NCBI GenBank assembly: GCA_903899945.1
Contig: CAIULA010000033.1
Location: 62,001 to 126,000 of the forward strand
Source of the DNA: an uncultured Alphaproteobacteria bacterium
Lineage (GTDB): Bacteria; Pseudomonadota; Alphaproteobacteria; Paracaedibacterales; CAIULA01
Length of the DNA: 64,000 bases
Direction: 5' to 3'
Positions 1 to 8,319 of the stretch are shown here, one piece after another. Under the pieces are notes generated by a model. It ran no database searches, was not told the origin of the DNA, and saw only the letters and a list, made by a program, of their open reading frames with translations. Numbering within the stretch: position 1 is the first letter of the stretch; every line of letters begins with the position of its first letter. The position numbers and the translations under genes were made by a program.

Positions 1-1845
1 AGGCTCAAAAATATGTTCGATATTCTCAGCACTGATGCCATGTCCTGTGTCAATTGCTTCAATCAAAACATAATCACCGGGCGGCATTAAATCGTGCCCA
101 ACCCTATGTTGACGATGACATTGGTAATGACCCGTTCGAATAACCAACGTTCCGCCATCAGCCATAGCATCACGAGCGTTGACAGCAAGATTAATAATGA
201 CTTGCTCTAGCTGACTTGCGTCCACCTTTACGGGCCATAAATCGCGGCCATGAATCATCTGAAGTTCTATCCTAGCGCCAATCAAACGGCGCAAAAGAGC
301 GGACAATTCAGCCAATGTATCGGTTATGTTAATGACTTTTGGTTGAAGGTTTTGTTGGCGAGAAAACGCCAAAAGCTGGCGAACCAAATTAGCGGCGCGG
401 TTGGCGTTTTGCTTGATTTGGACCACATCCATATAGGATGGATCATTTGGCATATACCGTTGTAATAAAAGATCACAAAAGCCAATCATCGCCGTTAAAA
501 GATTATTAAAGTCATGGGCAATGCCGCCGGCTAATTGGCCAACGGCCTGCATTTTTTGGGACTGAATAAATTGTTGTTCGAGGCGTTTTTGTTCAGAAAT
601 ATCAATAAATTGCACCATCAAAGGCGTCGGGCCGTTAAGATTTAAAGGATTATCCATCCGGCTGATATAGGCTGTGGTATGAATTTTCCCGCCTTCAAAT
701 CGCATTTCAAAAGGAATAAGAGGACCTTTGTGCTCGCAGATTTTTTGAATTCGGGTCATGACTTCGCCGCGCGTGGAAACGTGGATTAAGTCATACAAAG
801 AATCTCCGATTTTTAAATCATGCTCATCCACAACGACGACTTCACTGATCATAGAAGCAAAGGAGGGATTAAAAGCGACTATTTTCCCGCTTTCTTCAAT
901 CATAACGGCTGGAATTGGTGCATGGGAAAAAGTGGCTTGCTTAAGGTAATCTTCGTTATCCGAGCTTTGAAGTGCCAAAGTTTCGCTATCAAGGCGACAT
1001 AAAAGAGCCGCCTGAAGTTTGCTACTCTTAATTGGCGGAAACCACAAGGCTTTAAATGAAGGGTGTCTATTGGGTTTTATAGTGACAACAGAGATTTTGT
1101 CATTTTCACCACTCAAAATATTTCCATCAATGAACTCTTTAAGCGGTTGACCCAGAGCACGTTCTTTGTCCAGAGAAATCCATTGGCTAAAGGTTGCATT
1201 GAGGCCGACCAAATGGTTGGAATGGTTAACATAAACTATGGAAAACGGGGCTTTGTCCAAAAAAGATTCTATTTGTGTATAGTTGTTCTTTAGCTGGGTA
1301 AAACCATCTAAATACTTGGTAATTTCTGTTACGGTTATCAGCAAAAGATTTTTTCCTTCAACCATTAGCGAATCTATAGGGTGTACTTGTGTGAGCCACC
1401 ACCTTTGTTGTTGGCCAAGACCATTTCCTCCGCCGATCAACAAGGCTTCACCTGGTTCATGGACCTCTACCCACTCTTTAAATGATGAAGATTCAGCTGT
1501 CGGCGTAACCCGCATCATAAATTTGCGTAAAAATTCTTTTTTGTGAGGGTAAGTGTGAGGATGTGTTGTAACAAGCGTTCTGCCGTTTTCATCGAAAGTA
1601 ACCAATTCACAAGTGCTGGAAAGAGTTGAAAGGACGGCCTTGACGGTACGCATTTCCTCTTTTAAATGTACGTATTTACTGCGCAATTGAAAGAAAACAA
1701 GGGCGCTAATGCCGATTAAAATTGTTAGTCCAATCAATCCACCCCATGCTAAAGGATGCTCAGCATGCAGTGCAATGCTGAATGAACAGGCGAACCATAT
1801 GAAGATAATAAGGCAGTAAGAAATCGTTACAGAAGTTCGTTTCAT
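1..1845 (-). CDS. cckA: CckA-type hybrid sensor histidine kinase, 3' end outside window
   Basis: The first 615 residues are present and the frame is open to the window edge, so the end of the ATPase domain and any receiver domain are missing. Residues about 8-52 hold two membrane segments. PAS-like regions follow, then a dimerisation box with phospho-acceptor His444 in [13 protein letters not shown], an N-box ([10 protein letters not shown]) and the start of the G1 box (DTGHGIS). The block [23 protein letters not shown]-like after the His box (here [17 protein letters not shown]) is characteristic of CckA, which in alphaproteobacteria feeds phosphate through ChpT to CtrA. The ATG at 1845 follows a weak AAGGTGAAT-like ribosome site. 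Another PAS hybrid kinase is possible but less likely. Confidence 0.85.
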   Translation of the reverse strand, partial: MKRTSVTISYCLIIFIWFACSFSIALHAEHPLAWGGLIGLTILIGISALVFFQLRSKYVHLKEEMRTVKAVLSTLSSTCELVTFDENGRTLVTTHPHTYPHKKEFLRKFMMRVTPTAESSSFKEWVEVHEPGEALLIGGGNGLGQQQRWWLTQVHPIDSLMVEGKNLLLITVTEITKYLDGFTQLKNNYTQIESFLDKAPFSIVYVNHSNHLVGLNATFSQWISLDKERALGQPLKEFIDGNILSGENDKISVVTIKPNRHPSFKALWFPPIKSSKLQAALLCRLDSETLALQSSDNEDYLKQATFSHAPIPAVMIEESGKIVAFNPSFASMISEVVVVDEHDLKIGDSLYDLIHVSTRGEVMTRIQKICEHKGPLIPFEMRFEGGKIHTTAYISRMDNPLNLNGPTPLMVQFIDISEQKRLEQQFIQSQKMQAVGQLAGGIAHDFNNLLTAMIGFCDLLLQRYMPNDPSYMDVVQIKQNANRAANLVRQLLAFSRQQNLQPKVINITDTLAELSALLRRLIGARIELQMIHGRDLWPVKVDASQLEQVIINLAVNARDAMADGGTLVIRTGHYQCHRQHRVGHDLMPPGDYVLIEAIDTGHGISAENIEHIFEP

Positions 1846-2047
1846 AAAAAAGTTAATTCACCTTTTTTAAATGGTTCATATAATCTGATCATCAAGCCAC
1901 ATATAGCAACAAGTATATCGACCAAAGCCTCAAAATTGCAAAAAGATAAGGGGGCCTTCATCTGCCGAACTTATTCTTTGTGCTCACCTAATTATTTGAC
2001 TGAAATCTCTTTTAATAGGTACGCAATTGTAGGATCGATGAAAAGAG

Positions 2048-2062
2048 TTAAATTTTTCTTAA
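2048..2062. promoter_or_regulatory. Candidate CtrA box (TTAA-N7-TTAA) upstream of cckA
   Basis: TTAA-ATTTTTC-TTAA matches the alphaproteobacterial CtrA full-site consensus TTAA-N7-TTAA and lies about 200 bp upstream of the cckA start. A near-identical 20-bp copy lies upstream of the secreted gene starting at 4338. In AT-rich spacers such a motif can arise by chance, so the assignment rests on the shared flanks and the CckA context. Confidence 0.3.
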
Positions 2063-2098
2063 TTCTTTAGCATAAATATCAGGGGCAAAGTATTAGAA

Positions 2099-2221
2099 AA
2101 CTGGTATGCATTTAGTAAAAAAATAAGTTTTCCTGTGGCCCCGACCACAGAATCCACAATTATATCATAGCAATATATTGTGTTTTTGCACGGTTATTTC
2201 CATTTTTAATTCCAAACTCGG
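2099..2221 (-). repeat. Inverted, truncated copy of the MITE-like element at 4714-4913
   Basis: Read on the minus strand this segment aligns over about 120 bp, at roughly 80-85% identity by eye, with 4716-4840: a terminal part ending in GAATTAAAAATGGAAA, the block ATATTGCTATGATATAA, one hairpin (stem TCCTGTGG) and a T-run followed by ACTAAATGCAT. The second hairpin and far terminus are not recognisable. The rest of the 1846-2271 spacer holds no gene that I can support. Confidence 0.75.
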
Positions 2222-2271
2222 GTTATAATCACTATCTATACGGCGGCGCCACTGGCAGATGACGTTCCAAT

Positions 2272-4338
2272 TTATGTGGTGTGACCTGCTATCCATCTCT
2301 CCGCTGCTTCGTGATCAATCTTGTGATTTGCATGGATTACATATGAAAATTCTGCAACTTCTTCTGGAGAAAGAGCTATTTCTGCAACTTTTTCCAAAAG
2401 ATCATTAGTAGCTTCTGGAATGACAATGACTTTTGCTGCAAAAATTATTTTTGGAGCGTCAAGTTGATCATGATCTTTTAAAATCTGCAAGATGCCGGAG
2501 AAAACAGTTTTATCTTTTCCGTTAGGGGCAAGTGAGTGCGTTAATTCATCCCAAGCACTCAGTCCGGCAAATCTGTTTGCTAAAAGACATTTGAAATCTG
2601 AAGGCACGCCTGGATCTGCCATTAGGCTTGATAAGTCAGGTTGGCTTAACCTTTCTATATCCATTCTTAATTTTTTGTCCAGTTCTGTTTTATTAGTTTG
2701 GTTTACCCAATCTGCAGTGCTTAGACTATGTGTAGCGGACATTTGTAAAGAGTTTATTTGGACAGGATCAGCAAGAAGCTCATTAATTTTGTCTTGCGCA
2801 AGTAATTTGCAAGCGAGCGCTAAGTTACGATCCTCTATAAGACCTAATAGATCAGTCATTTGCATTCTTTGTATGCCAATTCTGAATTTTTCGGTTAGCT
2901 CGGACTCGTTAGCATGGGTTATCCAGGGTTTATTAGCAAAAGCGCCTATTTTCATTACATCTAAACAATCCATTCTCAAAAGATCGGCGAGAGTTTCGTT
3001 CTTTAAGTCATCACATTGCGTAGATAGTGTCGGATATAATCCGGGGCTGAAATTGAGTTGAAATATTGGATTGATCGACTCTAGAACTTTGCTTTTATCC
3101 GTTGCTTCATAACGGTTTAAAGCTTCACGGTAAACCGTTCTTAGGGCCTCTAAATAAAAATCATTTTGATCACTAGGCGAATAAGTGATACCTGAAATTA
3201 AAGCACTTACAATCTGCATAAGTGAAGAGGTCGGATAAGCTCTCATAAACCTTTCTAAGGCCCACAGACAAATTTCGGTTCGATGGGGATCATTATCAAT
3301 TTCTCTTTCTACCATTTTAAAAAGATGGAGAAGATCACTTGCAGATGTTAACGCTCCGCCAGTTTCTGGTAAATATTTGTTTAAAAAAGATGTCAGGACG
3401 ACTGTTGATTTAATTCCTTTTATTTCTCTGTTTTTAAGAATTCCTAAAATAGCTCTCTCAGTTTGTCCTGTTTCGACTAACAGCTGTCTTGCTAATCTGC
3501 CCGGCCTTAAGGAGTTTATTTCTTCAAGAAAGCGCTGCTTTATTGCCGGATCGCAATTTGGTAATCCTTGCAATGTGAAATAGGCAAGCGGGGTATCTCG
3601 GTAGAGCATATTCCATTCTAGAATTTCCTGGATTGCTGATGGATCATGAAAGGCCATATTGAAAGTATCAAACCGTGAAAGAGTACCATGAACGCGACGA
3701 ATCTTGTAAATTTCGGGAAGCCCTGCTGACCTTGAAAGGTCAAGATGATTCAGTGATTCTAAAAGGTATTGGGATAATTCTTCGTTCTTAGCCTTTGCCG
3801 GATCATCAATAATGACTTTTAGGCTGAAGACTTGAAGGGCGATATTCTGAACTTTCTTAACATGATCCTTGAGAGCGTCTACGCGCCCATCGTCTCTTCC
3901 GGCTCTTGCAAAGTACGTATCCTGAGGGCCAAAATAATCTTGCTCAAAATTTAATGAACTTCTTCTTAGCCGTTCAGCGTCAATTAAAGCCGGTTTAACA
4001 ATGGCTCTTTCTTGGGGGGTGAGAAGATACGATTTGTCGGGATAGTCTCTAAGAGTCTTTAATCCACCAACGCCAGCGCCACGTCCAATAACAGCAAGGA
4101 TTGCTTTGCTGTAAAGTTCAACACCTTCTTCATTATCTTGCTGCAAAAGCATTTCATGCAAATGTCTAACAAAGGTTGACGGACGACGAAGTTCTTTCGT
4201 GGGAAGTGGGGCCGTTTTTTTATAGTCTGTGTACCAACCTTTTATTGTTTTTTCAAGCGTGACAGGGTCTATGTCGCTTGCCAAAAGAATAGGAACGTTC
4301 GCAAAACAGAATAAAATAAAAAAAATTAAGAAACGCAT
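2272..4338 (-). CDS. Orphan secreted protein, 688 aa, with an internal duplication
   Basis: Family not recognised. Residues 1-20 form a Sec signal peptide (MRFLIFFILFCFANVPILLA, cleavage near LLA/SD), so the product is exported. The remainder is predicted by eye to be largely helical, with no catalytic motif seen. Residues about 472-515 and 544-588 are diverged copies of one unit: each begins with Trp, has an NxxEL-xx-K-x-R core, then I-x-R-x-x-Q/M-x-DL and ends with C-(K)-LLA. It is the first of three large secreted orphans on this strand downstream of cckA and lies between two inverted repeat copies (2099-2221 and 4714-4913). A TTAA-N7-TTAA box lies 45 bp upstream of the ATG. An effector or envelope role is possible but unproven. 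Confidence 0.8.
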   Translation of the reverse strand: MRFLIFFILFCFANVPILLASDIDPVTLEKTIKGWYTDYKKTAPLPTKELRRPSTFVRHLHEMLLQQDNEEGVELYSKAILAVIGRGAGVGGLKTLRDYPDKSYLLTPQERAIVKPALIDAERLRRSSLNFEQDYFGPQDTYFARAGRDDGRVDALKDHVKKVQNIALQVFSLKVIIDDPAKAKNEELSQYLLESLNHLDLSRSAGLPEIYKIRRVHGTLSRFDTFNMAFHDPSAIQEILEWNMLYRDTPLAYFTLQGLPNCDPAIKQRFLEEINSLRPGRLARQLLVETGQTERAILGILKNREIKGIKSTVVLTSFLNKYLPETGGALTSASDLLHLFKMVEREIDNDPHRTEICLWALERFMRAYPTSSLMQIVSALISGITYSPSDQNDFYLEALRTVYREALNRYEATDKSKVLESINPIFQLNFSPGLYPTLSTQCDDLKNETLADLLRMDCLDVMKIGAFANKPWITHANESELTEKFRIGIQRMQMTDLLGLIEDRNLALACKLLAQDKINELLADPVQINSLQMSATHSLSTADWVNQTNKTELDKKLRMDIERLSQPDLSSLMADPGVPSDFKCLLANRFAGLSAWDELTHSLAPNGKDKTVFSGILQILKDHDQLDAPKIIFAAKVIVIPEATNDLLEKVAEIALSPEEVAEFSYVIHANHKIDHEAAERWIAGHTT

Positions 4339-4382
4339 ATCTTTCCCTATGTGATTACATCATCAGAATATTTGATCAAGAG

Positions 4383-4397
4383 TTAAAATTTTCTTAA
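4383..4397. promoter_or_regulatory. Candidate CtrA box upstream of the 688-aa secreted gene
   Basis: TTAA-AATTTTC-TTAA lies 45 bp upstream of the start at 4338. With its flanks (AGAG before, TT after) it nearly repeats the box at 2048-2062 upstream of cckA. Chance similarity cannot be excluded in DNA this AT-rich. Confidence 0.3.
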
Positions 4398-4471
4398 TTG
4401 ACTAAACAATTAGGTAGTAAAAGAGTCCAAGTCCATTGTAAAGAATTAAAATTTACGGATATGGAGTAAAG

Positions 4472-4499
4472 TTAGCTTTTAAATATCATTAAAAGCTAA
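4472..4499 (-). terminator. Hairpin just downstream of the 43-aa secreted peptide gene
   Basis: TTAGCTTTTAA and TTAAAAGCTAA form a perfect 11-bp stem around a 6-nt loop, starting 7 bp after the stop codon of the small minus-strand gene at 4506-4637. The stem is AT-rich and the following T-run is short on the minus strand, so it is a weak terminator candidate, but its position fits the end of that transcript. Confidence 0.45.
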
Positions 4500-4505
4500 A
4501 AAAGA

Positions 4506-4637
4506 TTAGCCTTGTGGACGGTCAATATGAGATGTTGGAATAGTTGTGTAAGAGATCTTTTTAATATCTATTTCATCAGCAGAGAAAATTGGGAAACTGA
4601 GAAAACAAAAACAAGCTAACCAAAAGAACAAACGCAT
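4506..4637 (-). CDS. Small secreted peptide, 43 aa
   Basis: A short frame begins with ATG at 4637 and ends with TAA at 4506. Residues 1-19 are a clear signal peptide (MRLFFWLACFCFLSFPIFS, then ADEID), leaving a mature peptide of about 24 residues ending HIDRPQG. The signal peptide resembles that of the neighbouring 688-aa protein (both MR-hydrophobic-FCF-x(n)-P-I, then a D-I-D-like start), so this may be a truncated paralogue or a genuine secreted micropeptide. A hairpin immediately downstream supports a separate transcript. No function can be assigned. Confidence 0.5.
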   Translation of the reverse strand: MRLFFWLACFCFLSFPIFSADEIDIKKISYTTIPTSHIDRPQG

Positions 4638-4713
4638 ATTTATCTCTAATCAGATACAAAGATAGAATCTTTTAAGACATAATTATGCTTTGGATTTTGC
4701 TTTTTTGGAAGTA

Positions 4714-4913
4714 ACGCGAATTCGGGATTAAAAATGGAAAGAACCATGTAAAACACGATGTATTGCTATGGTATAACCATGGATCCTGTGGTCGGGGCCA
4801 CAGGAAAATTGTATTTTTTTACTAAATACATGCCAATTTTCCTATGGTCGCGCCTCGCTTGCCATAGGATCCATCTAGCAACTGATTCGTTTTTAATCCC
4901 GAGCTTGGGTAAG
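4714..4913. mobile_element. MITE-like element with terminal inverted repeats and two internal hairpins
   Basis: The left end AATTCGGGATTAAAAATGG and the right end TTTTTAATCCCGAGCTTGG are inverted copies. Inside are two hairpin units of the dispersed family in mirror orientation: ATGGATCC-stem-GGAAAATT at 4779-4810 (stem TCCTGTGG) and AATTTTCC-stem-GGATCCAT at 4835-4874 (stem TCCTATGG), with a GTATTT/AAATAC inner spacer. No coding capacity. The 2099-2221 repeat is an inverted relative, and single terminus-like sequences occur near 8268, 12263 and 60758. Probably non-autonomous; no transposase is in the window. Confidence 0.65.
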
Positions 4914-5029
4914 TAACTTTCCTAGAACCTTTGAACAAGTTTACAGACAGATAACGATCAAGATCTGCTTCTCGTCAATAGATTTCCTGCATAGCCACTA
5001 CTCGTCATTTACCCTAGGGTATATCCTTT

Positions 5030-5183
5030 AAGATTTGCCACAAGGATCACGCTATACCCCTCGTGTTTCAAATTCCGGGTTCGTTGTTTTTCGGGGTCTG
5101 CGGTACTCATGTATTTCATATACACTCCGTTCCTTGACCCTCAAACGTCTGCCGACCGGCTTTTTGAAACACCTTGGGTATAT
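5030..5183. repeat. Large imperfect palindromic repeat
   Basis: CTATACCCCTCGTGTTTCAAA near 5051 is mirrored by TTTGAAACACCTTGGGTATAT near 5163, and inner GGTACTCATGTATTTCATATAC-like arms lie between. The plus strand is open for 64 codons (5035-5229), but the composition and palindromy point to a repeat element and not a protein gene. It lies just beyond the 3' end of the 463-aa secreted gene. Its sequence differs from the double-hairpin family elsewhere in this window. Confidence 0.5.
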
Positions 5184-5214
5184 GAAGATGGGTTATGCAA
5201 GAAGAACCTTTCTA

Positions 5215-6606
5215 TTATTTGCCGTCTAGATAATCCCGTATATCCATTATTTTAGCTTGAAAATCCGCCAGTCCTTGCTGTCTTAATTTTGACTCAGCGG
5301 CCTCTTTTTCTCTTAGAAGCCTTGCAATGGTTTCTGCCGACATTCCGCCACCAACTGTTAATGCTGAAGAACCACCAGCTGCAGCTTTTTGTCTTAACGC
5401 AACGGCTGAGGAGGAGCTGGCGCTTCCATCTTCAATTGCTGCTACAGCTTCTGGTGCCGCTAAAAGATGGGCATATGTTCCATCTGCAATTTTTTTAGCG
5501 CTCGCTACATAATCAGTAATATGTTCGATTAACATATTGAGCTGTATTACGCCCCTTCTAAAGGGTTCAAACCTAGCTTGTCCCGGACTTTTCCACTTTT
5601 CTTTAATAATATCGGCTATTCTTTGCTCATCTGCGAGAAATCTTTGGGATAGGGCAAGTATATTCTGTCCATGTTCAGTTGAGTGATCTACGCTCTGAGC
5701 CATTGTCAGAAAATCATCAATGAGTTTTAAACTTTCCATTAATTTATCTTTCGCAATACAGTTTAATGTTTGCTCAACTTGAAAAAATGCCTCGCGAATC
5801 TCTGTTGTATTCACTCTTTCTACGCTAACCTCTGTTCTAAGATCTTCCGGCAACAGAACATCCCTAAGTTTGACTTCTGGCGTCAGATTAATTCTTCCAT
5901 CAATATAGGTTTGACAGTGCTCATCAAGGATTCGAAGAAGTTGCAAGATGGCAAACATGTCCTCACCCAGTGTTGCTTTTATCGTCTCACCTTCTTCCTT
6001 TATTTTTCGAATTAGCTTTGGGGCAAGTGCCAAAGCCTGATCCATAAGCGCACTTCCATCCGCTTTTACTTTTTTTACGGCTTTTGCAAGTTTGTTTAGA
6101 TCATCTTCGATCTGTCCTGTTGCGAAATCATTGAGTCCGTTATATAGTTTGGTCAAATCACGATAAGCCCAAGCAAAGTTTGTATCGGTATCTCTTTCCC
6201 TTTGTGTTCTGTGGTCCCCTGGAATCGTTCCCCTGCTTGCAGCTTCGTGCAGTCTTTGACTTCCGGTAAAAGCAGCAGAATCTGCACTTGCTTCATGGAC
6301 GGCAACACCAATTTCTGCACCTCCTGCGGCACGAAAGACGGAAATCGAATACCCTGCTCCTTCTCGGCTATGACCTATTTGAGTTCCACCAAACTCCAAA
6401 TTTTCTGTTGCCACAAGGCCCGTTGATGATGCAGGGATTGCAACAGATCGGCCCCAATCTCTTCCATCGGTTGCTCGTCCTTCATGTCGGGCGACTCCAC
6501 CTGGGTGCGCAGGGACAAGATCTCTGTCGCCAGCGAAGGAAGAATTTATATCCACCAGATAACTGCTAGACAACAAGAATGTCAGTAGCTTTACATATTT
6601 TTTCAT
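5215..6606 (-). CDS. Orphan secreted protein with helical/coiled-coil middle, 463 aa
   Basis: Family not recognised. The N-terminus is a signal peptide (MKKYVKLLTFLLSSSYLVDI, cleavage probably near SSFA/GD at residue 25). Residues about 30-130 are rich in Gly, Ala, Ser and His; about 140-380 are amphipathic helices with many K/E/L residues, consistent with coiled coil; about 385-430 are a low-complexity Ala/Ser/Gly linker; and the C-terminus is a short helix. ATG at 6606 has GGAGATTGA upstream (AAAAGGAG about 8 nt before). It lies 47 bp downstream of the 499-aa secreted gene and is probably cotranscribed with it. It could be a surface or effector protein; nothing in the sequence decides. Confidence 0.78.
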   Translation of the reverse strand: MKKYVKLLTFLLSSSYLVDINSSFAGDRDLVPAHPGGVARHEGRATDGRDWGRSVAIPASSTGLVATENLEFGGTQIGHSREGAGYSISVFRAAGGAEIGVAVHEASADSAAFTGSQRLHEAASRGTIPGDHRTQRERDTDTNFAWAYRDLTKLYNGLNDFATGQIEDDLNKLAKAVKKVKADGSALMDQALALAPKLIRKIKEEGETIKATLGEDMFAILQLLRILDEHCQTYIDGRINLTPEVKLRDVLLPEDLRTEVSVERVNTTEIREAFFQVEQTLNCIAKDKLMESLKLIDDFLTMAQSVDHSTEHGQNILALSQRFLADEQRIADIIKEKWKSPGQARFEPFRRGVIQLNMLIEHITDYVASAKKIADGTYAHLLAAPEAVAAIEDGSASSSSAVALRQKAAAGGSSALTVGGGMSAETIARLLREKEAAESKLRQQGLADFQAKIMDIRDYLDGK

Positions 6607-6653
6607 TTCAATCTCCTTTTGTTAATTTTAAAGTTTCAGTTTTTTGATCCAGA

Positions 6654-8153
6654 TTATCTCTGGAAACCTTCTAAGGTTCCATTCATTACTTTTCTAAGTT
6701 CTTCTAATATTGGCGCTGGAACCTCTATATCGTCAGAGAATGTTTGGATATAATCGTATAGTTCCCCAAGGGTAAATGGCCGGCTGATTGCCTTCGTAAA
6801 TGCTTGTATCTGGCCCAGTTGCGACGCCGTTGGGCACCAGAAATAAGAACGTTTTTCCGGTACAGTATCTAGAGTGCGAGTTACAAAAGAGTATGATTCT
6901 TCATCATCATCATCCAAGAATTTCTTTCTTGGCGACGCTAGGTTCAATGATCCGCCGGCAGATGATCCCCTTTTGGTTGGTTTGACTGTAAAAGTCAGAG
7001 AAGAAAGGTTTCTTGCGTCTTTAAGGTCTCTAATACCTGAGAAGTCTGTCGCTTGCCCCGATGGTGCTTCAACATTCCAATCAATACGCAAATCTTCTTC
7101 TGATTTATCTAGATATCGAACCCTTACATTTGTTACCCCGGAATTTTTCACGCCGGCCTGGTATTCACCATAATGAGGGCGAAGAACAGGGTCCTTGTTG
7201 TCTTCAGGTCTCATAATGACCAAAGTTCTATTCGGGGCAACTTCAGCTGTAATCGAAAAGAGTTTTTGTGGAGTTTTTGTTGGAATTTTGTGAGATCCTA
7301 GAACCATAGCCTTAGGGTATCTGGCTTCTCCTTGGTGAGCGTGAAGGGAGCTGCCCGGAATATTTTTCGTTCCAAAAATTTCTTGGACTTTGGCGGCTTT
7401 ATTCGGTTCTTCGTAATTTAGACGATCAATAACAATATCTCTCGGGCTAATGGCAGGCAAAAAGCGATCGGCATAACCCTTAATTTCGTGAAGAACAGAA
7501 TTGACATCAAGGCCAGCCAAATACCATTTCGAACGGTCTATTGATTGACGATCATAACCCGCTAACAACGCCAAAGCTGATTTTTGGAAATGTCGCTTGT
7601 TGTTTGCATCAGCTGTCGCCGCCCTGTAGAGGCGCTCAAATTCTGTGATTTTTGCAAACACATTTTCACCCAGTGAACGCCCTATGTTTAGCAATTCTTT
7701 CGCTACAGTTTCCCTTTCACTTTGACTAAGAGCGCGATTTGAAAGTTTTAACTCTCCTTTTACAATCCCTAGCATTCCCTCTCTTTGTGCGGCAGCAATA
7801 TTTCGGTATCTCTGATTTTTATCATTCGAAATCGCACGGAATGCAGGCCCCATGGTCTCAAAAATCCCAAAAGCACTTATGCCCCGCTGTGTGCTGTTTA
7901 AACGATTGTACTGTTGATTCCAATCTGAACGAAATTGACCTGGCTTTGCAAAAAAATCGGTATTAGATTTTGCACCTTGAAGGTAGGGCCGCGTCACACT
8001 AGCCGAAAAGCTTTCGCGTCCAGGGTTCCCTGATGGATTTTCAACCATTCCCTTAAGTTCATGCGTTATATCATTATCATAGTAATGACTGTTGGCCGAA
8101 TTTAAGAAAAATAATATTAAAAGAGTAAAAGAAAAATATAATAGCCTTAACAT
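6654..8153 (-). CDS. Orphan secreted protein, 499 aa
   Basis: Family not recognised. Residues 1-22 form a signal peptide (MLRLLYFSFTLLILFFLNSA, then NSH). Residues about 30-230 are charged and mostly helical. The stretch from about 240 to 350 (beginning SPRDIVIDRL and including SLHAHQGEARYPKAMVLGSHK) looks like a globular alpha/beta segment, followed by a low-complexity acidic run DDDDEE near residue 415 and a C-terminal helical tail. It stands upstream of, and in the same direction as, the 463-aa secreted gene, which suggests a two-gene unit. No catalytic motif is evident. Confidence 0.78.
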   Translation of the reverse strand: MLRLLYFSFTLLILFFLNSANSHYYDNDITHELKGMVENPSGNPGRESFSASVTRPYLQGAKSNTDFFAKPGQFRSDWNQQYNRLNSTQRGISAFGIFETMGPAFRAISNDKNQRYRNIAAAQREGMLGIVKGELKLSNRALSQSERETVAKELLNIGRSLGENVFAKITEFERLYRAATADANNKRHFQKSALALLAGYDRQSIDRSKWYLAGLDVNSVLHEIKGYADRFLPAISPRDIVIDRLNYEEPNKAAKVQEIFGTKNIPGSSLHAHQGEARYPKAMVLGSHKIPTKTPQKLFSITAEVAPNRTLVIMRPEDNKDPVLRPHYGEYQAGVKNSGVTNVRVRYLDKSEEDLRIDWNVEAPSGQATDFSGIRDLKDARNLSSLTFTVKPTKRGSSAGGSLNLASPRKKFLDDDDEESYSFVTRTLDTVPEKRSYFWCPTASQLGQIQAFTKAISRPFTLGELYDYIQTFSDDIEVPAPILEELRKVMNGTLEGFQR

Positions 8154-8265
8154 AGATCCTCTATTTCAACAATAAGCTACATATTTTATAATAGAAAAAA
8201 GATCTTAATAAAAGATTAAAATTTAGACCTTTTGAAATCAAGGACCTGATTTTCTCTAAATTCAG

Positions 8266-8289
8266 CTTTTTAACCCCGAATTCACGTTT
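8266..8289. repeat. Solo terminus-like copy of the MITE-like element
   Basis: TTTTTAACCCCGAATTCACG is the reverse complement of the left terminus of the 4714-4913 element with only two or three changes. No partner or internal hairpin is visible nearby, so it is probably a relic end. It lies 30 bp past the topA stop codon. Confidence 0.4.
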
Positions 8290-8319
8290 TTATGTTTGCT
8301 AAGAGAATGATGTAGGGTG

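Noticed and set aside
2492-3061. Plus-strand open frame of 189 codons
   Set aside because: Antisense shadow of the 688-aa secreted gene, which has a signal peptide and better coding character.
5035-5229. Open frame of 64 codons on the plus strand
   Set aside because: It lies inside a palindromic repeat, has no ribosome site and runs into the 3' end of the 463-aa gene.
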